Source: OAS926 sp035503715 (GTDB taxonomy: Bacteria > Pseudomonadota > Alphaproteobacteria > Rhizobiales > Rhizobiaceae). Taken from it: 64,000 nt of DNA. This document shows, one piece after another, positions 26,211 through 35,291 of the stretch. Numbering within the stretch: position 1 is the first letter of the stretch; the number at the start of each line of letters is the position of its first letter. Made by a program: the position numbers and the translations under genes. The notes under the pieces were generated by a model. The model was not told the DNA's origin and made no database searches. It was given only the letters and a program-made list of their open reading frames with translations. The stretch lies in NCBI GenBank assembly GCA_035503715.1, contig DATJTE010000180.1:1-64000 (forward strand), given 5' to 3'.

Positions 26211-26930
26211 ATGGAAGCGATCGAAAAAGCCGCGCCCACCGGGATTCCGGGCGACGACGCTCCACATCTTCTGGTCGTCGATGACGATACGCGTATCCGC
26301 AATCTGCTGAAGCAGTATCTGACCGAGAACGGCTTCAGGGTGACGGTCGCAGGCACGGCGGACGAAGCGCGGCGCAAGCTCGCCGGGCTCGACTTCGACC
26401 TGCTCGTGCTCGACGTGATGATGCCGGGTGAAACGGGTGTAGACCTCACCAAATCGCTGCGCGCGGAAAAGAATGTGCCGATCCTGATGCTCACCGCGCT
26501 ATCGGAGACAGAGGCCCGCATCACCGGTCTCGAAGCTGGCGCGGACGACTATCTGCCGAAGCCGTTCGATCCGCGCGAGCTTATCCTCAGGATTACCAAC
26601 ATTCTTCGTCGCGGCGGACCGCAATCCGTTCCGAAGGTCGAGCAGATCGTGTTCGGCCCGTATACGTTCCAGATCGCGCGCCGCGAACTGAAACGAGCCG
26701 GCGAGCCGTTGAAGCTCACCGAGCGCGAGCAGGAGATCCTTGCGATCTTCGCCGAGAGGGCGGGTGAGACCATCCCGCGGCACGAGCTTGTCGCGGGCGA
26801 CGCCGAAGTCGGCGAGCGCACGATCGACGTGCAGATCAACCGGCTGCGCCGCAAGATCGAGCGCGATCCGTCCAATCCCGTCTGGCTGCAGACCGTTCGC
26901 GGTATTGGGTATCGGCTGAGTGTAGAATAA
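26211..26930 (+). CDS. petR: OmpR-family response regulator, PetR-like
   Basis: A 239-residue two-domain regulator. The receiver has the acidic pair DDD (24-26), phosphoacceptor D68 (LLVLDVMMPG) and the K of LPKPFDP; the winged-helix effector domain occupies about 135-235 (VGERTIDVQINRLRRKIE). It starts 12 bp after the MarR gene and is followed by a histidine kinase, so the three are probably one operon. Confidence 0.94.
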   Translation: MEAIEKAAPTGIPGDDAPHLLVVDDDTRIRNLLKQYLTENGFRVTVAGTADEARRKLAGLDFDLLVLDVMMPGETGVDLTKSLRAEKNVPILMLTALSETEARITGLEAGADDYLPKPFDPRELILRITNILRRGGPQSVPKVEQIVFGPYTFQIARRELKRAGEPLKLTEREQEILAIFAERAGETIPRHELVAGDAEVGERTIDVQINRLRRKIERDPSNPVWLQTVRGIGYRLSVE

Positions 26931-26978
26931 ACTCGCCGCGAGAAGTCCGCATGATGCGGGCTTGAGCGGAAAGGGCGA

Positions 26979-28478
26979 ATGGCTACTTCCGACTTTGACC
27001 GGTCTGCACGCGAGACAGCAGCGCGCCGTCTCGGCGCGCGTTCGCCGGTCTCCGGGCTTTCCTCGTTGCTGGAAGGTCGCCTGCCGCGCACAAGCGCAAC
27101 TGAACCGCCCACGGCGGAGTCCAAAAGCGGGCGGGTGCTCGGCAGGCAGTGGCGGCACTTCTGGCGCCTGATGGGGCGCTACATGCCGAAAGGCTTGTAT
27201 GCACGCTCGCTGATCATCGTGATTGCGCCGATGATCCTGCTTCAGGCGATCGTCGCCTTCGTGTTCATGGAACGGCACTGGCAGACCGTCACACAGCGTC
27301 TGTCGCAAGCCGTGGTACGCGACATCGCCGCCATCATCGACATGATCGAAACCTATCCCGACGATCAGGACTTCACCAATGTCGTGCGCATCGCACAGGA
27401 GCGGCTGTCGCTGAAGATCGACATCCTGCCACCCGACCCACTGCCGGCGCCGGGGCCAAAACCGTTTTTCTCTATTCTCGATCAGGCGCTCGGCGACGAG
27501 ATCACGCAGCAGATCAACCGGCCGTTCTGGCTGGACACGGTTGGCGCATCGAACATCATCGAGATCCGCATCCAGCTCGAAGACAAGGTGCTGCGTGTCT
27601 TTGCGCGCCGCAGCCAGGCCTATGCGTCGAACACGCACATCTTCCTGCTCTGGATGGGCGGCACCTCCCTCGTGCTCCTGATGATCGCGATCCCGTTCCT
27701 CAGAAACCAGATCCGGCCGATCCTTCGTCTTGCCGAGGCGGCGGAGAGTTTTGGCAAAGGGCGGCCGATGCCACCGGACTTCCGGCCGCGCGGCGCAGAC
27801 GAGGTGCGCCGCGCCGGTTTCGCCTTCATCCAGATGCGCGAACGCATCGAACGGCAGATCGACCAGCGCACGGCGATGCTCACCGGCGTCAGCCATGACC
27901 TCAGAACCATCCTGACACGCTTCAAGCTGGAGCTCGCGCTGCTCGGTTCGAAACCGCAGACGGCGGAACTGAACAAAGATATCGATGACATGCAGTCGAT
28001 GCTCGAAGGTTACCTGGCCTTCGCGCGCGGCGAGGGTACGGAGGAGACGGCAAGCTTCGACCTCGATGCGAGCTTCCGCCACCTCGAGCGTGAGGCAGCG
28101 CTTCGTAAGAAGGGGCTGACGACATCCATGCCGGGCGATCCGGTGATCCAGGTGCGGCCGAACGCGTTTCGGCGCCTGCTCGGCAATATTGTCGGCAATG
28201 CGTTCCGCTATGCCTCCAACATTTCCGTCAAGGCCACGCGCACACGCGGCTCGCTCACCATCATCATCGATGATGACGGTCCGGGCATTCCGGCAGACAA
28301 GCGTGAGGATGTGTTCCGGCCGTTCTTCCGGCTGGATGCTGCGCGCAACCAGGATCAGGGCGGAACCGGCCTTGGCCTGGCGATCGCCCGCGACATTGCC
28401 CGAAGCCACGGCGGCGACATCACGCTGGACGACAGCCCGATGGGCGGTTTGCGGGCGGTGATCAAACTGCCGGCGTGA
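26979..28478 (+). CDS. EnvZ-like sensor histidine kinase
   Basis: A 499-residue inner-membrane kinase, the likely partner of the regulator before it. It has a 70-residue basic/disordered N-terminal extension, TM1 at about 76-97, a periplasmic loop, TM2 at about 221-240, a HAMP domain, an H box with His306 (GVSHDLRT), an N box (NAFRYA), and G1/G2 boxes (DDGPGIP, GGTGLGLAI). The stimulus is unknown. Confidence 0.94.
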   Translation: MATSDFDRSARETAARRLGARSPVSGLSSLLEGRLPRTSATEPPTAESKSGRVLGRQWRHFWRLMGRYMPKGLYARSLIIVIAPMILLQAIVAFVFMERHWQTVTQRLSQAVVRDIAAIIDMIETYPDDQDFTNVVRIAQERLSLKIDILPPDPLPAPGPKPFFSILDQALGDEITQQINRPFWLDTVGASNIIEIRIQLEDKVLRVFARRSQAYASNTHIFLLWMGGTSLVLLMIAIPFLRNQIRPILRLAEAAESFGKGRPMPPDFRPRGADEVRRAGFAFIQMRERIERQIDQRTAMLTGVSHDLRTILTRFKLELALLGSKPQTAELNKDIDDMQSMLEGYLAFARGEGTEETASFDLDASFRHLEREAALRKKGLTTSMPGDPVIQVRPNAFRRLLGNIVGNAFRYASNISVKATRTRGSLTIIIDDDGPGIPADKREDVFRPFFRLDAARNQDQGGTGLGLAIARDIARSHGGDITLDDSPMGGLRAVIKLPA

Positions 28479-28577
28479 CGCCCGTCAAGTAGCGGGAGTC
28501 ACATAACTATCATCGAATCATGCTTTGCCGTCGCCTATCGCGCGGAGGGGACGACCCGCGCGTTGGAGATTGCGGCA

Positions 28578-29594
28578 ATGCGGATATTGATGGCGACCGA
28601 CGCGTGGCGCCCGCAAGTCAACGGCGTCGTCAACACGCTGGAACGGCTTACGCAAACACTTGCGCCGATGGGAGTCGAGTTCGACTTCCTGACGCCGGAT
28701 AAGTACCGCACACTGCCTGTGCCGACCTATCCCGAGATCCGGCTGGCGCTGACGACCGGTGGGCAGGTCGGGCGCACCATCGACGCAGCGAAAGCTGACC
28801 ACGTCCACATCGTCACTGAAGGTCCGCTCGGCATTCTTGCGCGTCGCCATTGCATGCGCGTGGGGCGGCCGTTTACCACGAGCTATCACACGCGCTTCCC
28901 GGAATATGTCAGCGCCCGCGTGCCGGTGCCGGAGCGGTGGGTCTATGGCTGGCTGCGCGACTTCCATAACGCCGCGACGGCGACGCTCGTGCCGACGCAG
29001 TCGATGGCGGATGAACTCGCGAAACGCGGGTTCACGAAACTCAGGCCCTGGACGCGCGGGGTGGAGACGGACTTTTTCCGTCCGGACCGCCGGCGCAAGC
29101 GCGATTTTCCCGGACCGATCTTCCTCTCAGTCGGCCGCGTGGCAGTCGAGAAGAATCTCGAGGCGTTTCTCAGCCTCAACCTGCCGGGCAGCAAGGTGAT
29201 CGTCGGAGACGGTCCGGAGCTTGCGCGGCTCAAGGCGAAACATCCGGACGCGCATTTCCTCGGGTATCAGCCGCGCGAGCAACTCGCGGACTTCTACGCC
29301 TCGGCCGACGTCTTCGTATTTCCAAGCCGCACCGACACGTTCGGCAATGTCATCATCGAGGCACTCGCCAGCGGCACGCCGGTCGCTGCATTCCCTGTTA
29401 CAGGGCCGATCGACATTGTCGGCGATGGGATCGGCGGCGTCTGCAGCGAAGATCTGCGCGAGGCCTGTTTGAAAGCGCTCGACATTTCGCGCGACGAGGC
29501 GCGGCAGAAGGCCTCGCGGTATACGTGGCGTGCGTGCGCGGAGCAGTTCATGGCAGCGGTGAACGAGGCTTACCCGCAGAAAGCTGCGGCATAA
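28578..29594 (+). CDS. GT4-type glycosyltransferase
   Basis: A 338-residue GT-B fold retaining glycosyltransferase. The N-terminal MRILMATDAWRPQVNGVV has the family's acceptor-side start. The C-terminal half shows VGRVAVEKNLEAFL, GDGPE, and the E-x7-E nucleotide-sugar motif in PSRTDTFGNVIIEALASGTP. It resembles alpha-mannosyl/glucosyl lipid transferases; donor and acceptor cannot be set. I chose ATG 28578 (GGAG at 9 bp) over TTG 28563. A bidirectional terminator follows. Confidence 0.9.
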   Translation: MRILMATDAWRPQVNGVVNTLERLTQTLAPMGVEFDFLTPDKYRTLPVPTYPEIRLALTTGGQVGRTIDAAKADHVHIVTEGPLGILARRHCMRVGRPFTTSYHTRFPEYVSARVPVPERWVYGWLRDFHNAATATLVPTQSMADELAKRGFTKLRPWTRGVETDFFRPDRRRKRDFPGPIFLSVGRVAVEKNLEAFLSLNLPGSKVIVGDGPELARLKAKHPDAHFLGYQPREQLADFYASADVFVFPSRTDTFGNVIIEALASGTPVAAFPVTGPIDIVGDGIGGVCSEDLREACLKALDISRDEARQKASRYTWRACAEQFMAAVNEAYPQKAAA

Positions 29595-29598
29595 AAAA

Positions 29599-29622
29599 GC
29601 CCGGCCAATGGCCGGGCTTTTT
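29599..29622. terminator. Bidirectional intrinsic terminator
   Basis: An 8-bp stem GCCCGGCC/GGCCGGGC with a 3-nt loop, flanked by AAAAAA and TTTTT, between the convergent glycosyltransferase and aminotransferase genes. Confidence 0.9.
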
Positions 29623-29637
29623 CTGCGTGAAATTCGC

Positions 29638-30840
29638 TCAGCTCAACGAGCCTGCGAAGCGCTGGATACGTGTGCAGGCTTCTTCGAGCAGCGCTTCCGA
29701 TGTCGCGTAGGAGATGCGGAAGTTCGGACCGAGCCCGAAGGCCGAGCCGAACACGACCGCCACGCCTTCGGCGTCGAGCAATTCCGAGCAGAAGGTTTCG
29801 TCATTGTCGATCACCTTGCCAGCGGCGGTCTTCTTGCCGATGAGCTTTTCGCAGGACGGATAAACGTAGAACGCGCCCTCAGGCGACGGGCAGGTGATGC
29901 CGTTAGCCTGGTTGAGCATCGACACGACCAGATCGCGGCGATTCTGGAAGATCGCCTTGTTCTTCTGCACGAAATCCTGCGGACCATTCAGCGCCTCGAC
30001 GGAAGCCCATTGGGCGATCGTGCAGGCGCCCGACGTCTGCTGGCCCTGGATCATGTCCATCGCCTTGATGAGCTGCACTGGCCCCGCGGCGTAACCGATG
30101 CGCCAGCCGGTCATGGCGTAGGCTTTCGACACGCCGTTCATGGTGAGCGTACGGTCGTAGAGCTTCGGCTCGACCTCCGCGATCGTCTTGAAGACGAAAT
30201 CGCCATAGGTGAGGTGCTCGTACATGTCATCTGTCAGAGTCCAAACCTGCGGATGCTTCAAGAGGACATCCGCGAGCGCGCGCAACTCGGCCTCTGTGTA
30301 GGCCGCGCCCGACGGGTTCGACGGCGAGTTCATCAGCAGCCATTTCGTCTTCGGCGTAATTGCCTTTTCGAGCGCTGCGGCCGTAAGCTTGAAGCCGTTG
30401 TCGATCGTTGTCGGCGCAAAGACCGATGTGCCACCGCAGATCGCCACCATTTCAGGATAGCTCACCCAGTACGGCGTCGGGATGATCACCTCGTCGCCGG
30501 GGTTCAGGGTCGCCATGAACGCGTTGAACAGGATCTGCTTGCCGCCGGTGCCGACGATGGTCTGCTCCGGCTTGTAGTCGAGATTATTCTCGCGCTTGAA
30601 CTTTTTGGCGATCGCCTCGCGCAGCGGGACGATGCCCGACACCGGCGGGTATTTCGTCTCGCCGCGGCGGATCGCGTCGATCGCCGCATTCTTGATGTTG
30701 TCCGGGGTATCGAAGTCCGGTTCGCCGGCGCCAAGGCCGATGATGTCGCGGCCTTTTGCCTTCAGCTCGCGTGCTTTCTGCGTGACGGCAATCGTCGCGG
30801 AAGGCTTAACGCGGGCAAGGGCATCGGCAAGAAAGGCCAT
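29638..30840 (-). CDS. Aspartate aminotransferase (class I, PLP)
   Basis: A 400-residue class I/II aminotransferase of the 1A/1B bacterial aspartate aminotransferase group. The PLP lysine is K239 in NGVSKAYAMTGWRIG, and GAGEPDFDTP (38-47) and NSPSNPSG (171-178) bind substrate and cofactor. It links aspartate/oxaloacetate with glutamate/2-oxoglutarate; some relatives also accept prephenate. Full length. Confidence 0.94.
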   Translation of the reverse strand: MAFLADALARVKPSATIAVTQKARELKAKGRDIIGLGAGEPDFDTPDNIKNAAIDAIRRGETKYPPVSGIVPLREAIAKKFKRENNLDYKPEQTIVGTGGKQILFNAFMATLNPGDEVIIPTPYWVSYPEMVAICGGTSVFAPTTIDNGFKLTAAALEKAITPKTKWLLMNSPSNPSGAAYTEAELRALADVLLKHPQVWTLTDDMYEHLTYGDFVFKTIAEVEPKLYDRTLTMNGVSKAYAMTGWRIGYAAGPVQLIKAMDMIQGQQTSGACTIAQWASVEALNGPQDFVQKNKAIFQNRRDLVVSMLNQANGITCPSPEGAFYVYPSCEKLIGKKTAAGKVIDNDETFCSELLDAEGVAVVFGSAFGLGPNFRISYATSEALLEEACTRIQRFAGSLS

Positions 30841-31050
30841 GACTTTATCGTCTCCAAGGAAACCTGCCTGAACGGCAGGCGCGCCTTAATGTCGAAAAGT
30901 GCCGGAAACCGCAAGGGTTCTCGTGTCACGGTGACAGGCTTAAAAGTGCGTCAACCGCCATGATTGCCGCCGCGAGCAGGTATTAACGGGCGATAAAACT
31001 TCACGTGGCAAGGTCGCCGCCCAGGCTTGCAGTCCCAGGCCGAGGATCAC

Positions 31051-31962
31051 GTGGCTCGAAGCATCGCGCTTTCGCATATCATCCGCCAGGATGACGGCTC
31101 GTCGAAGGGCATATGGAGCGTCTTCACGCTGAAGACGGCTTTTCAGCCGATTTTTGCTTTCCAGCGCGGCCGCCTGTCGATCGTAGCGTTCGAGGGGCTG
31201 ATCCGGCCGTTCCGCGACAGGGAGGGCATGTCACCCGGCGCTTTTTTCGGCCTCGTTCCGGCTGCCGACCGGCTGCATGTCGAGACCTTGATGCGGACTC
31301 TGCATCTTTTGAATGCAGGCGCGTTCCTCGACGAAAACGCCTCGATCTTCGTCAATTTCGATCCTTCGCTCTTCACAGACCGCGCCATCTCGGACGCGGC
31401 GCTGCGTGATATGCGGCTCGTGCTGCATGAGGCAGGCATCGATCCACGCCGGGTCGTGTGCGAAATCACCGAGCAGACCTCGGCGTCGGAAACAACGCTC
31501 TTCGGTTTTGTCGAGGCGCTGCGCGCGCATGGCTACCGCATCGCGGTCGACGACTATGGCGCGGACGATTCCGACATCAACCGCATTCGGGAGCTCAGAC
31601 CCGACATCGTCAAATTCGATGCGCACTGGATCACGCGGCTGATGGAGTCCGGGCCGGGTTTCGCACTGCTGCAGGCGATGGTGACGACCTTCGCCGACCA
31701 AGGCATCCGCACTGTTTTCGAAGGTATCGAGGGACGCTGGCAACTCGAGCTTGCCGAGCGCTCAGGTGCTTCGATGGTGCAGGGGTTCGTGCTCGCCCGC
31801 CCGCAGCTCGTTCCGGCAAACTTTGCGGAGTTTCAGCAAAGTATCGCGCCAACGGCACCACCAGTCAGGAAACTTGAGGCCCCTGCTTCCGGCGCTTTTG
31901 CTGGCCAGCCAGTACCCGCGGCGGCGGTGCGCGGCTTTGGCCGAAGGGCGACGCGGCCATGA
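31051..31962 (+). CDS. EAL-domain protein, probable c-di-GMP phosphodiesterase
   Basis: About 303 residues from GTG 31051, which has GAGG at suitable spacing; a TTG at 31027 would add 8 residues. A stand-alone EAL domain fills residues 25-260. All catalytic positions appear to be kept: E48 (FEGL), N102, E138, D167-D168 (VDDYG), K188, E224 and E227 (FEGIE), and Q244. It should therefore hydrolyse c-di-GMP to pGpG. It lacks any sensor or GGDEF domain. The stop overlaps the next gene's ATG (ATGA). Confidence 0.9.
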   Translation: MARSIALSHIIRQDDGSSKGIWSVFTLKTAFQPIFAFQRGRLSIVAFEGLIRPFRDREGMSPGAFFGLVPAADRLHVETLMRTLHLLNAGAFLDENASIFVNFDPSLFTDRAISDAALRDMRLVLHEAGIDPRRVVCEITEQTSASETTLFGFVEALRAHGYRIAVDDYGADDSDINRIRELRPDIVKFDAHWITRLMESGPGFALLQAMVTTFADQGIRTVFEGIEGRWQLELAERSGASMVQGFVLARPQLVPANFAEFQQSIAPTAPPVRKLEAPASGAFAGQPVPAAAVRGFGRRATRP

Positions 31963-32798
31963 GCTTTTTCGGAGAGGTCGCGAATTCGAACGTATCGATC
32001 CTCGTCGACGAGGTCGGCATCGAGATCGGCGTATTTGGCGACTACCGGTTGAAGACAACCTATCGCGCCGTCTTTCGCCGCCTGGACGGCATGCTGCTCG
32101 AACCGTTCGCGGTCGAGGCCTCGATTTCGCCGTTTCTGCGCGGGCGGCCGGTCGATCCTGAGCACTTTTCCGCTGCCTTGCCCGTCGGCGACAAGCCGAT
32201 GGTCGAAAACCTGGGGCGGGCTCTCAGCCTGAAGAATCTGCACAATCTCGGCACGGATGACGTTTCGCTGTTCGTCGACGTCGATCTCGCGGCGCTCGAC
32301 GGGGCGGACGGTGTCGATTTCGAGCACGGATCGGAGACCGATCCCGACCCGTCCCGGTTGATCTGTGTGATCGCGACCGCCTCGCTGCTCGACCGGCACG
32401 ATCTGGTCGAGCACACGCTGACGCTCCGTTCCGCGGGCTGCAGCATCGCGGTGAGCGGTTTCGGAACCGGTCCGTGGGACATCGCCTGCATGCAAGCGGT
32501 GCGGCCGGACATCGTGCAGCTCGACGCGTCATGGTTCCGCCGGGCGGTGTCCCATCCCGCAGCGGCAAAACTGCTTGTGCCGCTTGTCGCGGGACTGCAC
32601 GATCTTGGCGCGAACATCCTGATCGAAGGCATATCGAACGCGGCCGAGCTTCGTGCGGCGCTCGACTGCGGCGCGGACATTTTCCAGGGCGACCTCTTTG
32701 GCCAACCGGTACTCGCCGGCGCCGGTTTTGATACAGCCCGCAAAAGCGCCGCCGAGTTTCTGGGCGATGGCTCGAAAGTCGTTCCGCTGTTTGCGTGA
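31959..32798 (+). CDS. Degenerate EAL-domain protein
   Basis: A 279-residue diverged EAL domain, translationally coupled to the intact one before it. The first Glu (E53), E223 and Q243 survive, but the other catalytic positions are changed: N to D107, E to V137, DD to S166-G167 (AVSGFG), K to Q187, and the second Glu of the EGxE motif to S226. It should not cleave c-di-GMP and may bind a partner, perhaps the first EAL protein, or the nucleotide without hydrolysis. Confidence 0.85.
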   Translation: MSFFGEVANSNVSILVDEVGIEIGVFGDYRLKTTYRAVFRRLDGMLLEPFAVEASISPFLRGRPVDPEHFSAALPVGDKPMVENLGRALSLKNLHNLGTDDVSLFVDVDLAALDGADGVDFEHGSETDPDPSRLICVIATASLLDRHDLVEHTLTLRSAGCSIAVSGFGTGPWDIACMQAVRPDIVQLDASWFRRAVSHPAAAKLLVPLVAGLHDLGANILIEGISNAAELRAALDCGADIFQGDLFGQPVLAGAGFDTARKSAAEFLGDGSKVVPLFA

Positions 32799-32892
32799 CA
32801 CATCAGCCGAATCGATTGGCACCGCTACAACAATTCACTGGATCGCCACGCTGAGCTCGGGATAATCCGCCCCGTTTTCTGGGGAGTATTCC

Positions 32893-33504
32893 ATGCCGAC
32901 GATCTACGGAATGCGCGACAGCGGCAATTGCTACAAGCCACGGCTTCTGATGGCCAAGCTCGGCAAACCGTTTCGGCATGTCGAGGTGAATTCACGCGAC
33001 GGCTCGACGCGCGCGCCCGAGTTTCTCGCCAAGAACCCCAACGGCAAGGTGCCGCTGCTCGAACTGGACGACGGCCGCTTTGTGTCGGAGTCCAACGCGA
33101 TGCTGCTCTACCTCGGCGACGGGACGAAATTCGTCCCGGCCGATGCTTATGAGCGCGCGCTGGTGCACCAGTGGCTGTTCTTCGAGCAGTACAGCCACGA
33201 GCCCTACATCGCGGTACGCCGTTCCCTCCTGGTCTATCCGGAGCGGGCGACGCAGGCGACACCGGAGCGGATGGCTTCACTGCTCGAAAGTGGCAACAAG
33301 GCGCTGGGGGTGATGGAAGCGCAGCTTCAGAAGACGCCGTTCCTCGCTGGAGGTGCTCTCACGGTCGCTGACATCGCGCTCTACGTCTATACGCATGAGG
33401 CCAGGATGGGCGGTTTCGACCTCGCGCGGTTTCCGGCGGTTGCGGCGTGGCTGAAGCGCGTCGAGGCGGATCCCGGTCATGTGCCGATGAGCTGGCTGCC
33501 CTAG
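32893..33504 (+). CDS. Glutathione S-transferase family protein
   Basis: A 203-residue cytosolic GST. The thioredoxin-like half has NSGNCYK-like active-site residues at 10-16 and the cis-proline NGKVPLLE; SESNAMLLYLG contains the glutathione-binding ES pair. The helical half ends in the N-capping ALTVADIALY motif. GGGGAG lies upstream of the ATG. Substrate unknown. Confidence 0.93.
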   Translation: MPTIYGMRDSGNCYKPRLLMAKLGKPFRHVEVNSRDGSTRAPEFLAKNPNGKVPLLELDDGRFVSESNAMLLYLGDGTKFVPADAYERALVHQWLFFEQYSHEPYIAVRRSLLVYPERATQATPERMASLLESGNKALGVMEAQLQKTPFLAGGALTVADIALYVYTHEARMGGFDLARFPAVAAWLKRVEADPGHVPMSWLP

Positions 33505-33540
33505 AGCAGTTTCGCGATTTCATCGCGTAACCGCTCTAAA
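33503..33540. repeat. Imperfect hairpin repeat after GST gene
   Basis: Sequence 33504-33519 pairs with 33523-33538 as a 16-bp stem with two mismatches and a 3-nt loop (AGAGCAGTTTCGCGAT / ATCGCGTAACCGCTCT). It begins at the GST stop codon and looks like a dispersed rhizobial palindrome. Confidence 0.6.
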
Positions 33541-33552
33541 GATTCGTTAGCC

Positions 33553-33580
33553 GCAAAAACGGCGGGTCTTTCGACCCGCC
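33553..33580 (-). terminator. Intrinsic terminator of the TetR operon
   Basis: An 8-bp stem GGCGGGTC/GACCCGCC with a 4-nt loop, followed on the - strand by GTTTTT. It lies about 45 bp after the TetR stop codon. Confidence 0.75.
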
Positions 33581-33583
33581 GGT

Positions 33584-33630
33584 ATCCGGACGGAAAACCG
33601 GTTCCCACTTTTCCTGGATTTGCTCTCTAG
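33584..33630. repeat. Dispersed intergenic repeat, copy 1
   Basis: It begins ATCCGGACGGAAAACCGG and ends near CTGGATTTGCT. Copy 2 at 36712-36760 matches it over about 42 bp with a single substitution. It contains a short inverted repeat (CCGG...CCGG) and runs into the TetR stop codon. Confidence 0.75.
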
Positions 33631-34223
33631 CGTTTCGCCAAAGCACCGCGAAGCGCCTGGTCGACGACACGCCCGGCGATGTTGTGCGGCACCGGCTGGT
33701 CCGGGTCGGTCAGCATCATGACCTTCAGGATCGGCGCGGTGATGATCTCGTAGAGCGCGGTGATGTCCGTATCGGCGGCGAGATCGCCGTCCGCGACGCC
33801 GCGGCGGATGCGATCAAGCACCGCCTTGCGGCGCGGCGCGACGAGGTCGCGAAAAATCATCGTCATCAGCTCGGGGCTTTTGCGGCCCTGCGCGACAAGT
33901 GCCGAATGCGCAATCCGTGTGCGGCGCACGTCGAAACCAAAGATGCTGGTGAGGATTTCGACGAGGTCACTCCTCAGAGACGCCGTCGGGCCAGCGGCCA
34001 GTGGGGAGGGCCGCAGCGATTGCAGGATCGCGAGCACGAAGTGCTCGCGCGTCGGCCAGCGGCGGTAGAACGAGGCTTTGCTCGCACCGACGTGCGCGCA
34101 GACAGCATCGATGCTCACGGCGTCGAAGGAGCGCTTCTCCTCGAGCAGTTGGAGCGCGGCCTCAATGAGGTCGGCCTCCAGTCGTGCGGAATGCGGACGG
34201 CCGCGCGGGCGTTTTTCGTTCAA
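33627..34223 (-). CDS. TetR-family transcriptional regulator
   Basis: About 198 residues from TTG 34223, which overlaps the stop of the upstream membrane-protein gene as TTGA, a coupled arrangement. The N-terminal HTH is at about 30-52 (IDAVCAHVGASKASFYRRW). The rest is the helical ligand domain. Its likely operator is the palindrome at 34709-34724 ahead of the two-gene operon. Upstream in-frame starts would lie inside the neighbour and are less likely. Confidence 0.88.
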   Translation of the reverse strand: MNEKRPRGRPHSARLEADLIEAALQLLEEKRSFDAVSIDAVCAHVGASKASFYRRWPTREHFVLAILQSLRPSPLAAGPTASLRSDLVEILTSIFGFDVRRTRIAHSALVAQGRKSPELMTMIFRDLVAPRRKAVLDRIRRGVADGDLAADTDITALYEIITAPILKVMMLTDPDQPVPHNIAGRVVDQALRGALAKR

Positions 34224-34684
34224 TAGAGTCCCATGCCCAGAATCGCCATGATGGCGATAGTGGCAAGGAGTCCAACGCCTGTCACGAGTGCCTGGCCGCG
34301 CCAAAGCATCGTCAACTCAACGCGCGGGTCGTCGCTGGCCTCAAGGGCCGCGGCGACTTTCGCGCGATGCCGGCCGCCAAGGACCGTTACGAGAATGACG
34401 ATCACGAAGGCCGCGATCACGTAAAGGCCGTAGGCCGTCGAGAGATCGGCGAAGGAGGTAATGGCGCCGCCGAGCCGCGCGCGAGCGAAGCCTGTGACGA
34501 GAAGCAGCAATCCCGAGCCTGCCATGACCGGCCCGGCATAACGGCCCATGGCCGCCTGGAAGCTGCGCATCTGCGGTGCTTCCAGGCGCAAAAGCGTCGG
34601 CTCGACGACGAAGGTCGCGAAAATCGCGCCGCCAGCCCAGACAATGCCCGACAGAATGTGCAGGAAATGAACGAAATCGAGCAT
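34220..34684 (-). CDS. Four-helix inner-membrane protein, CopD-like
   Basis: 154 residues from ATG 34684, preceded by AGGAGG at 7 bp. Four hydrophobic helices are clear. Helix 1 has two His residues and an invariant-looking WAGG (FVHFLHILSGIVWAGG), as in CopD/DUF2269-type families. It is the first gene of an operon with a TetR regulator, so its expression is probably induced by the regulator's ligand. Function unknown. Confidence 0.8.
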   Translation of the reverse strand: MLDFVHFLHILSGIVWAGGAIFATFVVEPTLLRLEAPQMRSFQAAMGRYAGPVMAGSGLLLLVTGFARARLGGAITSFADLSTAYGLYVIAAFVIVILVTVLGGRHRAKVAAALEASDDPRVELTMLWRGQALVTGVGLLATIAIMAILGMGLY

Positions 34685-34708
34685 CGAAGCGCCTCCTGAT
34701 ATATAAAC

Positions 34709-34724
34709 GAAACTGTACCGTTTC
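34709..34724. promoter_or_regulatory. Probable TetR operator
   Basis: GAAACTGTACCGTTTC: a perfect 5-bp inverted repeat with a 6-bp spacer inside a wider AT-rich partial palindrome, 25 bp upstream of the membrane-protein start. The spacing and symmetry are typical for TetR-family sites. Confidence 0.65.
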
Positions 34725-34753
34725 ATATATGAGGCGGCGATATTGCGCAAGAA

Positions 34754-34782
34754 ACAAAAAAAGGCGGGCAAAGCCCGCCTTT
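34754..34782 (-). terminator. Intrinsic terminator of third csp gene
   Basis: A 9-bp stem AAGGCGGGC/GCCCGCCTT with a 3-nt loop and a run of seven Ts on the - strand. It lies about 160 bp after the csp stop; the stretch between shows no gene. Confidence 0.8.
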
Positions 34783-34941
34783 CCATCAGCAGTTTGATGT
34801 CCAGCCTTCAGAATCGTCCGTCGCAGCAATCCGCTGCGTCACAAGAAGACCTTCAGGCTTGAGCAGCGCCTAACGCGCGGCCGCCAGTACATCCGTGACT
34901 TGCCGCGCGCCGCGAGCAAAGGCCCGCAGCGCGCTCGACAA

Positions 34942-35154
34942 TCAGCCTGCCTTGCTAAGAGACCCAGCGGACGACTTGCCGGTGCGGCGGTCCTGCTCGA
35001 TCTCGTAGTTGACCTTCTGGCCATCATTGAGCGTGGTCATGCCAGCGCGCTCGACGGCCGAGATGTGAACGAAAACGTCCGGTCCACCGGCGTCCGGCTG
35101 GATGAAGCCGTAGCCTTTGGTGGCGTTGAACCATTTTACCGTTCCAGTTGCCAT
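34942..35154 (-). CDS. CspA-family cold-shock protein
   Basis: A 70-residue cold-shock domain of the MATGTVKWFN type, with KGYGFIQP and DVFVHISAVE intact. It is clearly a different subfamily from the tandem pair at 21.8-22.6 kb. AAGGAA precedes the ATG. It has a leader of about 130 nt from a sigma-70-like promoter. Confidence 0.95.
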   Translation of the reverse strand: MATGTVKWFNATKGYGFIQPDAGGPDVFVHISAVERAGMTTLNDGQKVNYEIEQDRRTGKSSAGSLSKAG

Positions 35155-35291
35155 GCGAAGTTCCTTGTTTGCATGTTGAACTTGACCAGTTTTACGACTG
35201 ATCGGTGGTTATCGAGATTTTGGAGATAGACGTCAGCAAACGCGGTTTCTTCGCGAGGCCCTGATCGATCGGCCCAAATATCAACGGAGGC

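Noticed and set aside
26499..28409. 636-residue frame opposite the regulator and histidine kinase genes
   Set aside because: Shadow of two well-supported two-component genes.
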